This document shows positions 1 to 9,964 of a stretch of DNA of 64,000 nucleotides, piece after piece. Each line of letters opens with the position of its first letter. The stretch's first letter is position 1. The position numbers and the translations under genes were made by a program. Source of the stretch: Conexibacter sp. CPCC 205762 (GTDB taxonomy: Bacteria > Actinomycetota > Thermoleophilia > Solirubrobacterales > Solirubrobacteraceae); NCBI RefSeq assembly GCF_030646155.1, contig NZ_JAUTDN010000022.1, forward strand, positions 1 through 64,000, given 5' to 3'. Below the pieces are notes generated by a model. That model saw only the letters and a program-made list of their open reading frames with translations, was not told the origin of the DNA and made no database searches.

Positions 1-150
1 CTCATCCGGCGTATGCAGATGCGCCCGATGCGTCGAGAACGCACAGTACTTGCAATAGCACTGACACGAACGCGACAGCGAAAGCGTCAGATTGCGGCTG
101 AAGGTGACCCGGCGGTGCCGAGGCACCGGCTTACGAGGAGCGCCCAACAC
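1..150 (-). CDS. Radical SAM protein, 5' end only (possibly CofG-like FO synthase subunit)
   Basis: Reading the minus strand from about 150 to the window edge gives an open frame that contains RRVTFSRNLTLSLSRS followed by CQCYCKYCAF. This is a C-x3-C-x2-C cluster of the radical S-adenosylmethionine type, which binds a 4Fe-4S centre. The YCAF context close to the N-terminus resembles the CofG/CofH/MqnC group; with F420 enzymes elsewhere in the window, an F420 (FO synthase) role is plausible but not proven. The gene runs off the left edge, so only about 50 residues are visible. Possible starts are GTG at 150, TTG at 147 or GTG at 126; none has a clear ribosome binding site. The first two overlap the GntR gene, as is common in this region. 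Confidence 0.55.
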   Translation of the reverse strand, partial: MLGAPRKPVPRHRRVTFSRNLTLSLSRSCQCYCKYCAFSTHRAHLHTPDE

Positions 151-793
151 GATTCCGCAGCGCGACCGCCGCCGCCGCGGCGTGAGCGTCTTGCGCAACG
201 ATCGCCGCAACGACCGCTCCGTATGGAGGTGATGTTTGGCCGGCGGCCGCCCTGACGACGTCGCTCTGGAAGCCCTCCGGCAGCGCGGCGCCGACGTTCG
301 CATACAGCTCGATCAAGGTCCCGTTGCCGCTGGCGGTGACAATCGCGTCGCTCACGGCGAGGTCGGCAGCCGCCAGACGCTCCAGATCCCGGGCCTGCCA
401 CGCCGCGGAAGCGTTCTCGAGCAAGCGCTGAAGCTCCTCGGCTTGAGCATCGCTGCGCCGCGCGGCCGCGAGCCGGGCTGCCTCGACTTCCAGCGCGCGC
501 TGAACCTCCTGAACCTCCCGCGACTGGGAATCGCCGATCCGACGTCGCAGCGCGCCGGCGAGCTCGTTCGTCGCTCGCAGATAGGTCCCGTCCCCCTGGC
601 GAGGCTCGAGCATCCCAGCGTAAACGAGCGCGCGCACTGCCTCGCGCAGCGCGTTGCGGCCGATCCCGAACTGCGCGGTGAGCTGCGGCTCGGTCGGGAT
701 CCTGCTGCCGACAGTCCACGCCCCGGATTCGATTTCCGCCTTCAACGCCGAGATCGCCTGATCGACCAGCGAGGTTCGCTCGACCACGCTCAT
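131..793 (-). CDS. GntR-family (FadR subfamily) transcriptional regulator
   Basis: This 220-aa protein has an N-terminal winged helix-turn-helix (about residues 8-75, with [20 protein letters not shown]) followed by a helical FCD-type ligand domain. It probably represses the transporter-cupin-SDR operon of which it is the last member. The ATG at 793 is chosen because it overlaps the stop of the upstream SDR as ATGA; an in-frame ATG six codons earlier is less likely. In the FCD domain the usual metal-binding FHxAI pattern reads [11 protein letters not shown] and the final RxHL motif reads ALRNRV, so the metal ligands look degraded and the effector site is probably unusual. Confidence 0.88.
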   Translation of the reverse strand: MSVVERTSLVDQAISALKAEIESGAWTVGSRIPTEPQLTAQFGIGRNALREAVRALVYAGMLEPRQGDGTYLRATNELAGALRRRIGDSQSREVQEVQRALEVEAARLAAARRSDAQAEELQRLLENASAAWQARDLERLAAADLAVSDAIVTASGNGTLIELYANVGAALPEGFQSDVVRAAAGQTSPPYGAVVAAIVAQDAHAAAAAVALRNRVGRSS

Positions 794-1581
794 GCCGTGG
801 GAACGACGCACCAGCCGCCGTCGATCCGCAGGTTGACGCCGGTGATGTACCGCGCTCGTTCCGAGGCGAGGAAAGTGACGGCGTCGGCGACCTCCTGCGG
901 CATCGCGAAACGTCCCATCGGGATGAGAGCCGCCTCTTCCGCCTGAAGATCGTCTCGTGGTCTTCCGGTCGCGCGGGCGCCGGCAGCGAAGCGCTCTTCA
1001 GCCCGCTCGCCCTCGACCCACCCGGGCAGCACGTTGTTGATCCGGATCCGCTCGGGAGCCAGCTTGACCGACATGTACTTGGCGTAGCCGGTCGCGGCCA
1101 GACGCGGGACCTCCGCCGGCCGCGACTGCGGAAGCAGCCGGTGGACGCCGCACGAGGTGACGTTCACGATGCTGCCGCCGCCGCGGGCGCGCATGTGCGG
1201 GATCGCGAGCTCGGTCAGGCGGATCGCGCCCAACGCCCACATGCTCCATGCATCGGCCCACGCTTCATCGGTCTCGGCGAACGGCCTGGCGTACGTGCCG
1301 CAGGTGTTGGTGAGCAGGATGTCGAGGCCGCCGAGCCGCTCGACCGTCTGGTCGATCGCCTCGCGGCAGCTGTCGCGGTCGCGCACGTCGGTCGCGATCG
1401 CCGGGACCGGTCTGCCAGCGATTCTGGAGAGCATGGCCGCGGCCGGTCCGAGCCATTCGTCGTCGAGCGCGTAGATCGCGACCGTGACGCCCTCGCGGGC
1501 GAGCGCCTCCGCGACTGCGCGTCCGATGCCGAGGCTGCCGCCGCCGACGAGCGCGACCTTGCCCTCCAGTCTCAGGTCCAT
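790..1581 (-). CDS. Short-chain dehydrogenase/reductase, divergent (lacks YxxxK)
   Basis: This is a 263-aa Rossmann-fold SDR with a GGGSLGIG nucleotide motif (residues 13-20), NTCG at about 92, NVTSCGV with the candidate catalytic Ser143, and a C-terminal [12 protein letters not shown]. At the place of the YxxxK pair it reads AEVPR (Ala156, Arg160), so the classical proton donor and lysine are absent. Its closest relative in the window is the 263-aa SDR at 16561-17352, which shares TSCGVH and TGYAKY. It lies 4 bp after a cupin gene and is coupled to the GntR gene by an ATGA overlap. The oxidoreductase fold is certain; activity and substrate are not. Confidence 0.9.
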   Translation of the reverse strand: MDLRLEGKVALVGGGSLGIGRAVAEALAREGVTVAIYALDDEWLGPAAAMLSRIAGRPVPAIATDVRDRDSCREAIDQTVERLGGLDILLTNTCGTYARPFAETDEAWADAWSMWALGAIRLTELAIPHMRARGGGSIVNVTSCGVHRLLPQSRPAEVPRLAATGYAKYMSVKLAPERIRINNVLPGWVEGERAEERFAAGARATGRPRDDLQAEEAALIPMGRFAMPQEVADAVTFLASERARYITGVNLRIDGGWCVVPTA

Positions 1582-1585
1582 CTGT

Positions 1586-2275
1586 TCAGGAAGCCGCCTG
1601 GGCTCCGGCCGGGTGGTTGGCGAACTCGACGCAGCGCAGCGGCTCGATGAACTCGAACGGGCCGTGCGGCGTGCCGGCGGGGTTGAAGGTGTACGTGCCC
1701 GCGACGTGCGTCTCGTCGCCGACGTGGCAGGCGCCGGCGAGCAGGAGACAGTCCTCGTCGTAGGTGTGCAACGCGACGCCGGGGGTCACGCCGTCGAGTC
1801 TCAGGACGCGGGCGAACGAACCCGACGGGCCGCGCGTCAGGATCTTCTCGAACGCCTGGCCCGGCGTCCCGTCCGGCTTCTGCTCCCACGGCAGCGCGGC
1901 AATGTCCTCGGCCGTCAGGGCCACCTCCGGCTTGTCGAGCGCGCTGTTGACATCGCGCAGCTGCAAGACCACTGCGCCGTCCTCGCCCGCGACCGCGCGC
2001 TCGCCCGATCGCGGAGCGCGGCAGAGGTAGGAGCCGTCGACGAAGCGACGTCCGTCGAGCAGCAGCGACCCCGCGAGCACGAACGTCTCGTGCCAGCGGT
2101 CCGGGGATGCCGTCTCGATGGCAGCGCCCGCGCGGATCTCCAGGCGCAGCGTCTGGGAGCCGGCGACGGGGTCGCGGGCGAGCAGCCGCTGCTCGGCTCC
2201 GTCCCATCCCGGCACGGGGGTGGAGGCGAGGCGCGCGACGTCCTCGGGGAACAGACGGATCAGGTCTTTCGGCAC
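1586..2275 (-). CDS. Tandem-cupin protein (DUF4437/ChrR-like)
   Basis: The 229-aa protein has two consecutive cupin barrels. The first contains [15 protein letters not shown] and GSYLCRAP, the second [13 protein letters not shown] and a PHGPF tail, which carry possible metal ligands (His, Glu/Asp). The start is a GTG at 2275, preceded by AAGGAAGGAAC; a much longer upstream frame overlaps the permease gene and is not coding. Two paralogues, at 7990-8682 and 27068-27739, share the layout. Cupins of this kind may be metal-dependent enzymes or small-molecule sensors. Position inside a transporter-SDR operon favours a catabolic role, which is an inference. Confidence 0.85.
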   Translation of the reverse strand: MPKDLIRLFPEDVARLASTPVPGWDGAEQRLLARDPVAGSQTLRLEIRAGAAIETASPDRWHETFVLAGSLLLDGRRFVDGSYLCRAPRSGERAVAGEDGAVVLQLRDVNSALDKPEVALTAEDIAALPWEQKPDGTPGQAFEKILTRGPSGSFARVLRLDGVTPGVALHTYDEDCLLLAGACHVGDETHVAGTYTFNPAGTPHGPFEFIEPLRCVEFANHPAGAQAAS

Positions 2276-2298
2276 TGCGAGTTCCTTCCTTCGTCGTG

Positions 2299-3312
2299 TC
2301 AGGTGGTCGCGAGGCGGATGCGCGGATCGACGACCCCGTAGAGCAGATCGGTGACGAGGTTGACGACGCTGTAGACGAGCGCGCCGAGCAGGATCGCCCC
2401 CTGGACGGGCGCATAGTCCTGCGCCTGGATCGACTGCGCGACCCACCCGCCGATGCCCGGCCAGTTGAAGACCGCCTCGACGAGCAGGGCGCCAGCCATC
2501 AGCTCCCCGAACCACATGCCGCTCAGCGTCAGGATCGGCAGCAGCGCGTTGGGCAGGGCGTGCCGGAACAGCACGCGCGTCTCGCTCGCGCCCTTCGCGC
2601 GAGCCGTCCGGACGTAGTCGTTGCGGTAGACGTCGATCGTGCTCCGCCGCACGATCCGCGACAGGTAGGCCGCCAACGGGATCGCGAGCGTCAACGCGGG
2701 CAGCACGAGGTGGCTGAGCGCGTTCCCGAAGGCGGCGAAGTCACCGGCGATCAACGAGTCGACGAGCAGCAAGCCGGTTGTTCTCGCCGGCATCGCGACC
2801 GTATCGTCGATCCGGCCGAACGGCGCCGGCGCGATCCCCAGCCAGGTGAAGAAGACGAGGATCAGCACGAGCCCGAGCCAGAACTGGGGCATGCCGAGAC
2901 CGACGATCGCGCCTGCGCGCGAGAAGCGGTCGACCCATCGTCGCCGTCCTGCCGACAGCACGCCGATCGGGATCGCCAGCAGCAGCGCGATCGCCATCGC
3001 CGTCATCGCCAGCTCAAGCGTCGCGGGGAGACGCGCGGTCAGTTCGGCGGTGACCGTCGTGCGCGTGCGCCACGAGTAGCCGAGGTCGCCGGTCGCGAGA
3101 TCGCCGACGTAGGTGCCGTACTGCTGCAGCAGCGGTCGATCGACGCCCATGTCGGCGCGCAGTGCCGAGACCGCCTGCTCGCTCGCCTGCGGCCCGAGCA
3201 GCTTGCGCGCCGGGTCGCCTGGCGCGGCTCGCAGCAGCACGAACGCGATCAGCGACGCGAAGAAGAGGACGGCGAGCGTCGCGAGGACGCGTCTAACGAC
3301 GAAGCTTGCCAT
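2299..3312 (-). CDS. ABC transporter permease, DppB/OppB type
   Basis: This 337-aa integral membrane protein has an N-terminal transmembrane helix (FVVRRVLATLAVLFFASLIA), a periplasmic segment with RKLLGPQASEQ, and about five further helices. The EAA-type loop near YVRTARAKGASE contacts the ATPase. It is the first permease of a peptide/nickel-type (PepT) importer, encoded with DppC, a fused DppD-DppF ATPase and a lipoprotein binding protein. Its 5' end overlaps the DppC-like gene by 20 bp, so the two are translated together. Confidence 0.95.
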   Translation of the reverse strand: MASFVVRRVLATLAVLFFASLIAFVLLRAAPGDPARKLLGPQASEQAVSALRADMGVDRPLLQQYGTYVGDLATGDLGYSWRTRTTVTAELTARLPATLELAMTAMAIALLLAIPIGVLSAGRRRWVDRFSRAGAIVGLGMPQFWLGLVLILVFFTWLGIAPAPFGRIDDTVAMPARTTGLLLVDSLIAGDFAAFGNALSHLVLPALTLAIPLAAYLSRIVRRSTIDVYRNDYVRTARAKGASETRVLFRHALPNALLPILTLSGMWFGELMAGALLVEAVFNWPGIGGWVAQSIQAQDYAPVQGAILLGALVYSVVNLVTDLLYGVVDPRIRLATT

Positions 3313-4207
3313 GAGGATCCAAGTGGTCGCGCAGGCCCTCGCCGAGAGCCATGCTGAGGGTCACGAGGGCGAGGATTCCGAGGCCGGGGAAGATCGACAT
3401 CCACCACTGGCCCGAGATCAGGTAGGTGCGTCCTTCGGTGATCATGCCGCCCCATTCCGGGGTCGGCGGCTGGATGCCGAGCCCGAGGAAGCCGAGGCCG
3501 GCGATGGCGAGCACCGCGTATGCGATGCCGAGCGAGGCCTGCACCGCGACGCCGCCGAGCACCGACGGCAGCACGTGGCGGATGAGGATGTGGCCGGTCG
3601 GGGCGCCGAGCACCCGCTGGGCGTCGATGAACTCGCGCGAGCGCAGCGAGAGCACCTCGCTGCGCACCGTCCGCGCGTACCACGGCACGCCGGTGACGGC
3701 GATCGCGAGCCCGACCGAGACTGCGCCCGGACCCATCGCGACAGCGAGCGCCATTCCCATGATCAGCGCCGGGAACGCGAGCACGCCATCCAGCGCACGG
3801 CCGATCACGGCGTCGACGGGGCCGCCGACGAGGCCGGTGAACGCCCCGATGAGCGTTCCGACGACCGACGAGCAGAAGACGGCGCAGACGCCGACCGCGA
3901 GAGAGATGCGCGCCCCCACCAGGAAGCGCGCGAAGACGTCGCGCCCGAGCTCGTCGGTGCCGAACGGGTGCGTGCCGGACGGACCCTGCAGCGCACTCTG
4001 GAGGTCGACCGCCAGCGGGTCCTTCCCCCACAGCAGCGGTCCCACGAGCGCGAGCAGGAGGAAGGCGACCAGCCCCATCGCGACGGCTCGCAGCCCGGCG
4101 GCGCCCAGCGCCGCCCACGCGCGCCGTCCGCGTCCCGGCGCGGGGGCGGTCCGTCCACCGTGCGGGCCGGGCGCCGGGCGCAGCGGCTCTCGCATCGTCG
4201 CGCTCAT
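3293..4207 (-). CDS. ABC transporter permease, DppC/OppC type
   Basis: The 304-aa protein carries the OppC N-terminal region, a GTHPFGTDELGRD motif typical of DppC permeases, and the membrane domain with the EAA loop around EFIDAQRVLGAP. It forms the membrane channel together with the DppB-like subunit. The ATG at 4207 overlaps the stop of the fused ATPase gene as ATGA. The polar, proline- and arginine-rich N-terminus (about 35 residues) precedes the first helix. Confidence 0.95.
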   Translation of the reverse strand: MSATMREPLRPAPGPHGGRTAPAPGRGRRAWAALGAAGLRAVAMGLVAFLLLALVGPLLWGKDPLAVDLQSALQGPSGTHPFGTDELGRDVFARFLVGARISLAVGVCAVFCSSVVGTLIGAFTGLVGGPVDAVIGRALDGVLAFPALIMGMALAVAMGPGAVSVGLAIAVTGVPWYARTVRSEVLSLRSREFIDAQRVLGAPTGHILIRHVLPSVLGGVAVQASLGIAYAVLAIAGLGFLGLGIQPPTPEWGGMITEGRTYLISGQWWMSIFPGLGILALVTLSMALGEGLRDHLDPHGKLRR

Positions 4208-6165
4208 GCCGAGGCTCCCCGCGTCGCGCCGAGCAGCGATGGCGGCAGCAGCTCCGCCTGGCGGTCAGAGAAATGGCAGGCCGCGCGATGCTGCCCGCCG
4301 TCGGCGCGTCCACCCAGGGCCGGCCGAGCGGTCGTGCAGATCTCCGGGTCGCCGAGTCTGCTCCGCAGCCAGCAGCGAGTGTGGAAGGCGCAGCCGGAGG
4401 GCGGATCGGCAGGGCTGGGCGGATCGCCGTGCAGCACGATCCGTTCACGCGCCCGCTCGCGCGCGACGTCGGCGATCGGCACCGCCGACAGCAGCGCCGC
4501 CGTGTACGGGTGCCGGGGCTCGCGGTAGATCTGCTCCGACGGTCCGCTTTCGACCACGCGGCCGAGATACATGACGGCGACCGTGTCGGCGATCTGCCGC
4601 ACGACCGCGAGGTCGTGCGAGATGAAGACGTAGGCGATGCCAAGCTCCTGCTGCAGCCGCTCGAGCAGCGCGAGGATCTGCGCTTGGATCGCGACGTCGA
4701 GCGCGCTGACCGATTCGTCGAGCACGATCAGCGACGGCTCCAGTGCGAGCGCGCGGGCGATGCCGATGCGCTGGCGCTGGCCGCCGCTCAGCTCGTGCGG
4801 CAGCCGCGTCGCGAACTCCGTGCCGAGGCCCACGAGCTCCAGCAGCTCGACGACGCGTCTTCTGCGCTGCTCGCGGCCGCCGCAGAGGTCGTGCAGCGCG
4901 AGCGGCTCCTCGAGGATCCGGCCGATCCGCTGGCGCGGGTCGAGGCTCGCCTGCGGATCCTGGAAGACGAGCTGAAAGTGCCGCCGCAGGTCGCGCAGGC
5001 GGCGCGCTCTCTCGCCGCCGAGTCGCGTCCCGCCGATCGTCACCTGGCCGGCGGTCGCATCGGCGAGCTGCACGATCGCGCGCCCGAGTGTCGTCTTGCC
5101 GCAGCCGGACTCGCCGACCAGTCCGAGCGTCCTGCCGGCGCCGACCGTCAGCGAGACGTCGTCGACTGCTCGCACGTTCGTCACCTTGCGACCGATCGCG
5201 CCGCCGCGTCTGCTGAAGACGACCTCCAGCCCAGCGGTCTCGAGCGCCACCTTCCGCGCCGCGCCGTCCGGCTCGCCCCCGGCCGCCGCCGGCGCTCTCT
5301 TGGCGACGTCGAGTCGCGGCAGCGACTCCAGCAGTCTGATCGTGTAGGGGTCGCTGGGACGGCTGAGGATCTGCGCCGTCTCGCCTCGTTCCACGACCTC
5401 GCCGCGGTTCATGACGACGACGCGATCGGCGACGCGCCCCACGACGCCGAGGTCGTGCGTGATCAGCAGCACGCCCATCGACAGCTCGCGCTGCAGCTCC
5501 TGGATCAGGTCGAGGATCTGCGCCTGGACGGTGACGTCCAGCGCCGTCGTCGGCTCGTCGGCGATCAGCAAGGGCGGAGCGGACGCGAGCGCCATCGCGA
5601 TCATCGCGCGCTGGCGCATCCCGCCGCTGAACTGGTGGGGGTAGTCGCGGAACCGGCGCTGCGGGTCGGGGATGCCCACCTGCGCCAGTCTGGCGACGGC
5701 GAGCCGGCGCGCCTCGCGCGTCCCGATCCGTCTGTGCAGCCGGATCGCCTCGACGATCTGGTCGCCGATCCGCTGCACCGGGTTGAGGCTCGAGAGCGGG
5801 TCCTGGAAGACCGTCCCGGCGCGCGCGCCGCGGACCAGGCGCAGCTCCTCCTCGCTCATCGCGGCACGGTCCTCGCCTGCCAGGACGGCCTCGTCCATCG
5901 ACACGCGCGCTCCGGCCGGCAGCAGCCCCAGCAGCGCGAGCGCACTGACCGTCTTGCCGGAGCCGGACTCGCCGACGAGCGCGACGACCTCTCCCGCCCG
6001 CACGTCGAGGTCGACGCCGCGCACCGCGCGGACCGGGTCGTCGGCCGGTCCGAACGCGACGTTCAGCCCGCGGACCCGCAGCAGCAGGTCCCGCTCGATC
6101 TCGCCGGCCGTCGCGGCGCCCGCAGCGGAACCGGGCACCGCGGGGATGCTGCCGTTGCGGTTCAC
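4204..6165 (-). CDS. Fused DppD-DppF ABC transporter ATPase
   Basis: This 654-aa protein contains two complete ABC ATPase domains. The first has Walker A GESGSGKT, signature FSGGMRQR and Walker [13 protein letters not shown]; the second has [16 protein letters not shown] and [12 protein letters not shown]. It ends with the oligopeptide/dipeptide C-terminal motif GCAFHTRCW. It powers import through the two permeases downstream. The start is the GTG at 6165, which overlaps the binding-protein stop as GTGA; a longer frame upstream lies inside the binding-protein gene. The domain order and single chain match the known fused peptide-importer ATPases. Confidence 0.94.
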   Translation of the reverse strand: MNRNGSIPAVPGSAAGAATAGEIERDLLLRVRGLNVAFGPADDPVRAVRGVDLDVRAGEVVALVGESGSGKTVSALALLGLLPAGARVSMDEAVLAGEDRAAMSEEELRLVRGARAGTVFQDPLSSLNPVQRIGDQIVEAIRLHRRIGTREARRLAVARLAQVGIPDPQRRFRDYPHQFSGGMRQRAMIAMALASAPPLLIADEPTTALDVTVQAQILDLIQELQRELSMGVLLITHDLGVVGRVADRVVVMNRGEVVERGETAQILSRPSDPYTIRLLESLPRLDVAKRAPAAAGGEPDGAARKVALETAGLEVVFSRRGGAIGRKVTNVRAVDDVSLTVGAGRTLGLVGESGCGKTTLGRAIVQLADATAGQVTIGGTRLGGERARRLRDLRRHFQLVFQDPQASLDPRQRIGRILEEPLALHDLCGGREQRRRRVVELLELVGLGTEFATRLPHELSGGQRQRIGIARALALEPSLIVLDESVSALDVAIQAQILALLERLQQELGIAYVFISHDLAVVRQIADTVAVMYLGRVVESGPSEQIYREPRHPYTAALLSAVPIADVARERARERIVLHGDPPSPADPPSGCAFHTRCWLRSRLGDPEICTTARPALGGRADGGQHRAACHFSDRQAELLPPSLLGATRGASA

Positions 6166-7823
6166 GATGCGCCGTCCACCTTCAGCTTCCGGATCACCAG
6201 CTGCTGGTCGTCGAAGTACTCGTAGCCTCTGAGCCGCGGGCTCGCGACGGCGATCGTGTCGCTCGCGAAGATCGGCAGGATCGGGTTGTCGGCGACGATC
6301 CGCTCGGAGGCCTCGCGGTAGATCTGCGCGCGGCGCTTCTGATCGGGCTCCGTGCGCCCCTCGTCGAGCAGTCTGTCGACGTCTCTGTCGCAGTATCTGG
6401 ACCAGTTGAACGGGTTGCCGCACATCGCGAAGAAGCCGAGGAAGAACGCCGGGTCGTTGACCGACGAGCCGTCGCGCAGGATGTAGGCCTGCGTCTTGAA
6501 GTTGGAGACGGTGTCAGAGAAGGCCGAGGCGCTGAGCGTGTTGATCTGCACGTCGATCCCGATCTCCTTCCAGGCCGACTGCAGCGCGGTCGCCATCTGC
6601 AGCTGCTCGGTCTCGCCGCTCTTGACCGCGAGCGAGATCCGCTTGCCGGTCGCACCGGCCTGCTGGATCAGCTGCTTCGCCCGCTCGACGTCGCGCGCGG
6701 GCACGGCGAAGCCGGGATAGAACGGCATCGCGGGCGGGATCATCCCGGCGAACGCTCTCGCGTAGCCGTAGCCGAACCGCTCCTGCAGCTCGGCGTGCGG
6801 CATCGCGAGCCAGAGCGCCTCGCGCACGCGGGCGTCGTCGACCGGCGGTTTGTCGTTGTTCAGCCCGATGTACGCGTAGCGGTTGCTCGCGTTGGCGAAG
6901 ATCTGCCGCCCCTGCTGCTCCAGCGATCTGAGGTCCTTGAGCCCGACGCCGTACGCGAGATCGACGTCGCCGGACGCGGTGAGCGTCTGCAGCGTAGTCG
7001 GGTCGGTGACGATCCGCATCACGACGTTCTTGGCGCCGACGGGCTCGCGCCAGTAGTTCGGGCGCGCTCTGAGGCGGACCTCGCTGTCGGGGTCGTACGA
7101 CTCGAGTTCGTACGCGCCGGCGCCGGCGGTGTGACGCGCGAGCCACTCGTCGCCCGCTCTCGAGAGCCCGCCGTGCTGCGCGAGCAGTCTGCGGTCGATC
7201 GGGCCGTTGCCGCGCGAGGTCATCCGCAGCAGGAAGAGCGGGTCGCTGTGCGCGATGCGCACGCGGACTGTGTGGTCGTCGACCTTCTCGATCGATCTGA
7301 AGAGGCCCTTCTCGCCCATCGTCAACACGTACGCCTGGCAGCCGTCTCTGTCGAGCAGGCGACGGAGGCTGAAGACGACGTCGTCGGCGGTGACGGGGTT
7401 GCCGCTGGCGAACGTCGCGTCTCTGCGCAGGGAGAAGGTGTAGGTCTTGCCGTCCCTGCTGACGTTCCATCTCTCCGCGAGCGCCGGCGCGACTTCCTGC
7501 GCGCCCGACGCGTCGCGTCTGGGCGACAGCTCGATCATGTTGTCGTACGCCGCGGTGACGACGTGGTAGTCATACGGCGAGGAGCAGGCGAGCGCCGGGT
7601 CGATGTTCGTGAGCCCGGTGTTGTACGCGATGTCGAGCGTCTGCGAGCCCCCGCCCTCACCGCCGGCGGCGCCTGACGGCACGCTGCTGCCGCAGCCGGC
7701 GGCCGTCGCCGCGACGAGCGCGACGCCGACGAGCGCGACAGCGGAGCGCCGGGCTCGCCGGACGGGGCGCGAGGGCGCGGACAGGCTCCGCTTGGAGTCG
7801 AACGATCGATTGCGCAACTGCAT
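6162..7823 (-). CDS. Peptide/nickel-type ABC transporter substrate-binding lipoprotein
   Basis: This 553-aa SBP (family 5) is the first gene of the operon. It has an arginine-rich N-region, a hydrophobic stretch and a lipobox ending in AAGC (Cys44), so the mature protein is lipid-anchored outside the membrane. Family landmarks include DIAYNTGLTNIDPALA and the VTADDVVFSLRRLLD region. The ATG at 7823 is preferred over one 16 codons upstream because it gives a normal signal sequence. Its arginine codons are largely AGA. The ligand cannot be read from sequence; neighbouring cupin and SDR genes suggest a metabolisable compound. Confidence 0.93.
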   Translation of the reverse strand: MQLRNRSFDSKRSLSAPSRPVRRARRSAVALVGVALVAATAAGCGSSVPSGAAGGEGGGSQTLDIAYNTGLTNIDPALACSSPYDYHVVTAAYDNMIELSPRRDASGAQEVAPALAERWNVSRDGKTYTFSLRRDATFASGNPVTADDVVFSLRRLLDRDGCQAYVLTMGEKGLFRSIEKVDDHTVRVRIAHSDPLFLLRMTSRGNGPIDRRLLAQHGGLSRAGDEWLARHTAGAGAYELESYDPDSEVRLRARPNYWREPVGAKNVVMRIVTDPTTLQTLTASGDVDLAYGVGLKDLRSLEQQGRQIFANASNRYAYIGLNNDKPPVDDARVREALWLAMPHAELQERFGYGYARAFAGMIPPAMPFYPGFAVPARDVERAKQLIQQAGATGKRISLAVKSGETEQLQMATALQSAWKEIGIDVQINTLSASAFSDTVSNFKTQAYILRDGSSVNDPAFFLGFFAMCGNPFNWSRYCDRDVDRLLDEGRTEPDQKRRAQIYREASERIVADNPILPIFASDTIAVASPRLRGYEYFDDQQLVIRKLKVDGAS

Positions 7824-7907
7824 CAGAACCAGCCTTTGCCGTGGCAGCGCAAGGCGCTCCCAGCTCCACATATCTCTCCGCCGCGGTCACGGCCCGTGGC
7901 CTCAGAA

Positions 7908-7936
7908 TATTTAGCAGTGCTGAAATCCATATGCAA
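7908..7936 (-). promoter_or_regulatory. Promoter of the first dpp operon
   Basis: On the minus strand TTGCAT (7936-7931) and TAAATA (7913-7908) are separated by exactly 17 bp. The implied leader to the ATG at 7823 is about 80 nt. The spacer contains TTCAGCACTG, a possible operator half. The same TTGCAW-N17-TA-rich arrangement precedes the operons at 14701 and 24277. Confidence 0.6.
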
Positions 7937-7989
7937 GAGGAATGTAATATTCGGGCTTGCCGCCGCTCCCTCGTGGCAACTGGAAGCCG

Positions 7990-8682
7990 TCAGGCGAAGT
8001 TCTTCACCTCGAGGCAGAGGTACGGCTCGCTGAACTCGAACGGCCCGTGATGCGTGCCGGGCGGGTTGTTCGTGTAGGTGCCGGCCGCGTGACGCTCGCG
8101 TCCCTCGCCCGAGAAGTAGCAGCCGTCGAGCGCCAGCATCTCCTCGCCGTGGTCGTGCAGCTCGGCGTGACGTTGGTTGGGGGCGCCGTCGCCGAGCGGC
8201 TCGATCTTCACCAGGTGGGTCTTCGAGCCGCACGGGCCCTCGACCAGCACCTTCTCGTAGAAGCCTGCGCTGCGACCCTCCATCGGGCGCCACGCCATCG
8301 CCTCGACCTGCTCCGCCGTCAGCGCGACGAACGGCTTGCGCATGCGCGTCCCGGCGTCCTCCAACTGCAGGACGTTCGCGCCCTCCGGCCCGGCTTCGAT
8401 CGTGACGGCGTCGCCCGGCCGCCAGCACAGATACGAGCCGGCGCGATGGGCGCGGCCGCCGATCGACAGCTCGCCGTCGAGCACGTAGAGCTCCTGCCAG
8501 AGCCGGGCGTCGATCGGGTCCAGCCGCGCCCCGATCCCGAGCGCGAGCATCCGCGTCCGCGCGCCGCTCTCGGAGCTCGCGGCGAGCACGCGCGCCCGCA
8601 CGCCCGGGTTCAGCTGCTCCCATTCGAGCGCGGCGACCTGCTCGGGCAGCAGCTGGACGGGATGGTCAACGATGGTCGGCAC
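7990..8682 (-). CDS. Tandem-cupin protein, second paralogue
   Basis: The 230-aa protein repeats the double-cupin layout of 1586-2275: first barrel with WQELYVLDGELSIGG and GSYLCWRPGD, second barrel with HAELHDHGEEMLALDG and a THHGPFEFSEPY tail. The His-x-His-x-Glu arrangement in the second barrel could bind a metal ion. It starts with GTG at 8682, preceded by AGGAGG four bases upstream, and overlaps the end of the MFS gene. It is the last gene of the spermidine/putrescine-type transporter operon. Its reaction is unknown. Confidence 0.85.
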   Translation of the reverse strand: MPTIVDHPVQLLPEQVAALEWEQLNPGVRARVLAASSESGARTRMLALGIGARLDPIDARLWQELYVLDGELSIGGRAHRAGSYLCWRPGDAVTIEAGPEGANVLQLEDAGTRMRKPFVALTAEQVEAMAWRPMEGRSAGFYEKVLVEGPCGSKTHLVKIEPLGDGAPNQRHAELHDHGEEMLALDGCYFSGEGRERHAAGTYTNNPPGTHHGPFEFSEPYLCLEVKNFA

Positions 8683-9949
8683 GGTGCCTCCTGTCTCGCC
8701 GGCGACGAGCAGACGGACCGCAGTGGTCCGCGCTCTCCTCCGGACGGGTTGAACGTGTGGATGCGGAGCCGGTCGCGAGCGCGCCGCGGCGGTGCAGGGC
8801 GACCCAGAGCGCGGCGAGCGCGATCGCCGCCGGGGCGACCGACAACGCGGCCGTGACGCCGGCGCGGTCGATCACCCAGCCGGCGGAGACCGACCCCGCG
8901 GCGACGCCCAGCACCATCGCCGAGCTGGCCCAGGCGAACGCTTCGGTCAGCAGCTCTGCCGGCGCGATCTCGCTCAGGACCTGGAACTCGGTCGAGACCG
9001 CCGGCGCGAAGGCGGAGCCAGCCAGCAGGGCGCAGGCCCCCGCTGCCGGCGCGCTGCCGGCGACGAGCAGCGGCAGCGTCGCGACCGCGAGGGCGGCGAA
9101 CGCGGCCGCGTAGCGTACGACGAGGCCGGCCCGCCAACTGCGGGAGCCGTACCAGAGGCCCCCGGCGAAGCTGCCGACGCTGAACAGCGCGAGCAGCACG
9201 CCCGCGAGGCCGGGGCCCGACAGGTCGACGGCACGCGCCGAGATCCCGACCTGCAGCACGCCCCAGTAGACGCCCGCGAGCAGGATCGCGACGAGCACCG
9301 TGCGCAGCGGCGCTGAGGAGACCGCGCTGCGCCCGCCCTCGGGACGTCGCGGCGACGGGCGCGCATGCCGTACCGCCGGTACGGCGACGAAGCCGAGCGT
9401 CCCGGCGAGCGCGAAGGCCGCCGCGGCGATCAGTGCGTCCGGCGCCTCGAGCACCGCGACGGCGAGCGCCACCAGCAGCGGCCCGCTCACAAAGACGACC
9501 TCCTGCGCGATCGCGTCGAGCGCGTAGGCCGACTGGCGCAGCTCGGGCGCCGGCAGCAGCTGCGGCCACAGCGACCGCAGGCAGGCCGACACCGGAGGCA
9601 GCGTCGCGCCGACCAGCGCCGCGCCGCCGACCAGCAGGGTGCCGGAAGCGCCGAGGCGCGCCGCCAGCGAGAGCGTCAGCAGCAGAGAGCTGTGGAGCAG
9701 CGCGCACGGCAGCAGCACCTGCCGCCGTCCGCAACGGTCGGCGACGCCGCCGAGGAGCGGCAGCGCCAGCGCGCTCGCCGCCGAATAGGCGGCGACGGCC
9801 GTGCCCGCGAGCGCGAACGAGCCGGTCGCCTCGCGCACGACGATCAGGATCGCCAGCGACGTGAGCCCCATCGGCAGACGGGCGACCAGCGCCGTGGCCA
9901 GCAGCCGCGGCAGCCCCGAGACCGCGAGCACCCGCCGATACGTCAGCAT
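8666..9949 (-). CDS. MFS transporter
   Basis: This 427-aa protein has about twelve predicted hydrophobic helices and the MFS loop motif GGVADRCGRRQ between helices 2 and 3. The C-terminal 30 residues are charged and arginine-rich, probably cytoplasmic. It may export an intermediate or import a related compound; sequence alone does not say which. It lies 15 bp after an SDR and overlaps the following cupin gene by 17 bp. Confidence 0.87.
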   Translation of the reverse strand: MLTYRRVLAVSGLPRLLATALVARLPMGLTSLAILIVVREATGSFALAGTAVAAYSAASALALPLLGGVADRCGRRQVLLPCALLHSSLLLTLSLAARLGASGTLLVGGAALVGATLPPVSACLRSLWPQLLPAPELRQSAYALDAIAQEVVFVSGPLLVALAVAVLEAPDALIAAAAFALAGTLGFVAVPAVRHARPSPRRPEGGRSAVSSAPLRTVLVAILLAGVYWGVLQVGISARAVDLSGPGLAGVLLALFSVGSFAGGLWYGSRSWRAGLVVRYAAAFAALAVATLPLLVAGSAPAAGACALLAGSAFAPAVSTEFQVLSEIAPAELLTEAFAWASSAMVLGVAAGSVSAGWVIDRAGVTAALSVAPAAIALAALWVALHRRGALATGSASTRSTRPEESADHCGPSARRRRDRRHRADHR

Positions 9950-9964
9950 CGCGCGCGAGCCGCC

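Noticed and set aside
113..128. Hairpin CGGTGCC-GA-GGCACCG as terminator of the GntR gene
   Set aside because: It falls inside the reading frame of the radical SAM gene, and no T-run follows. It is probably coding sequence.
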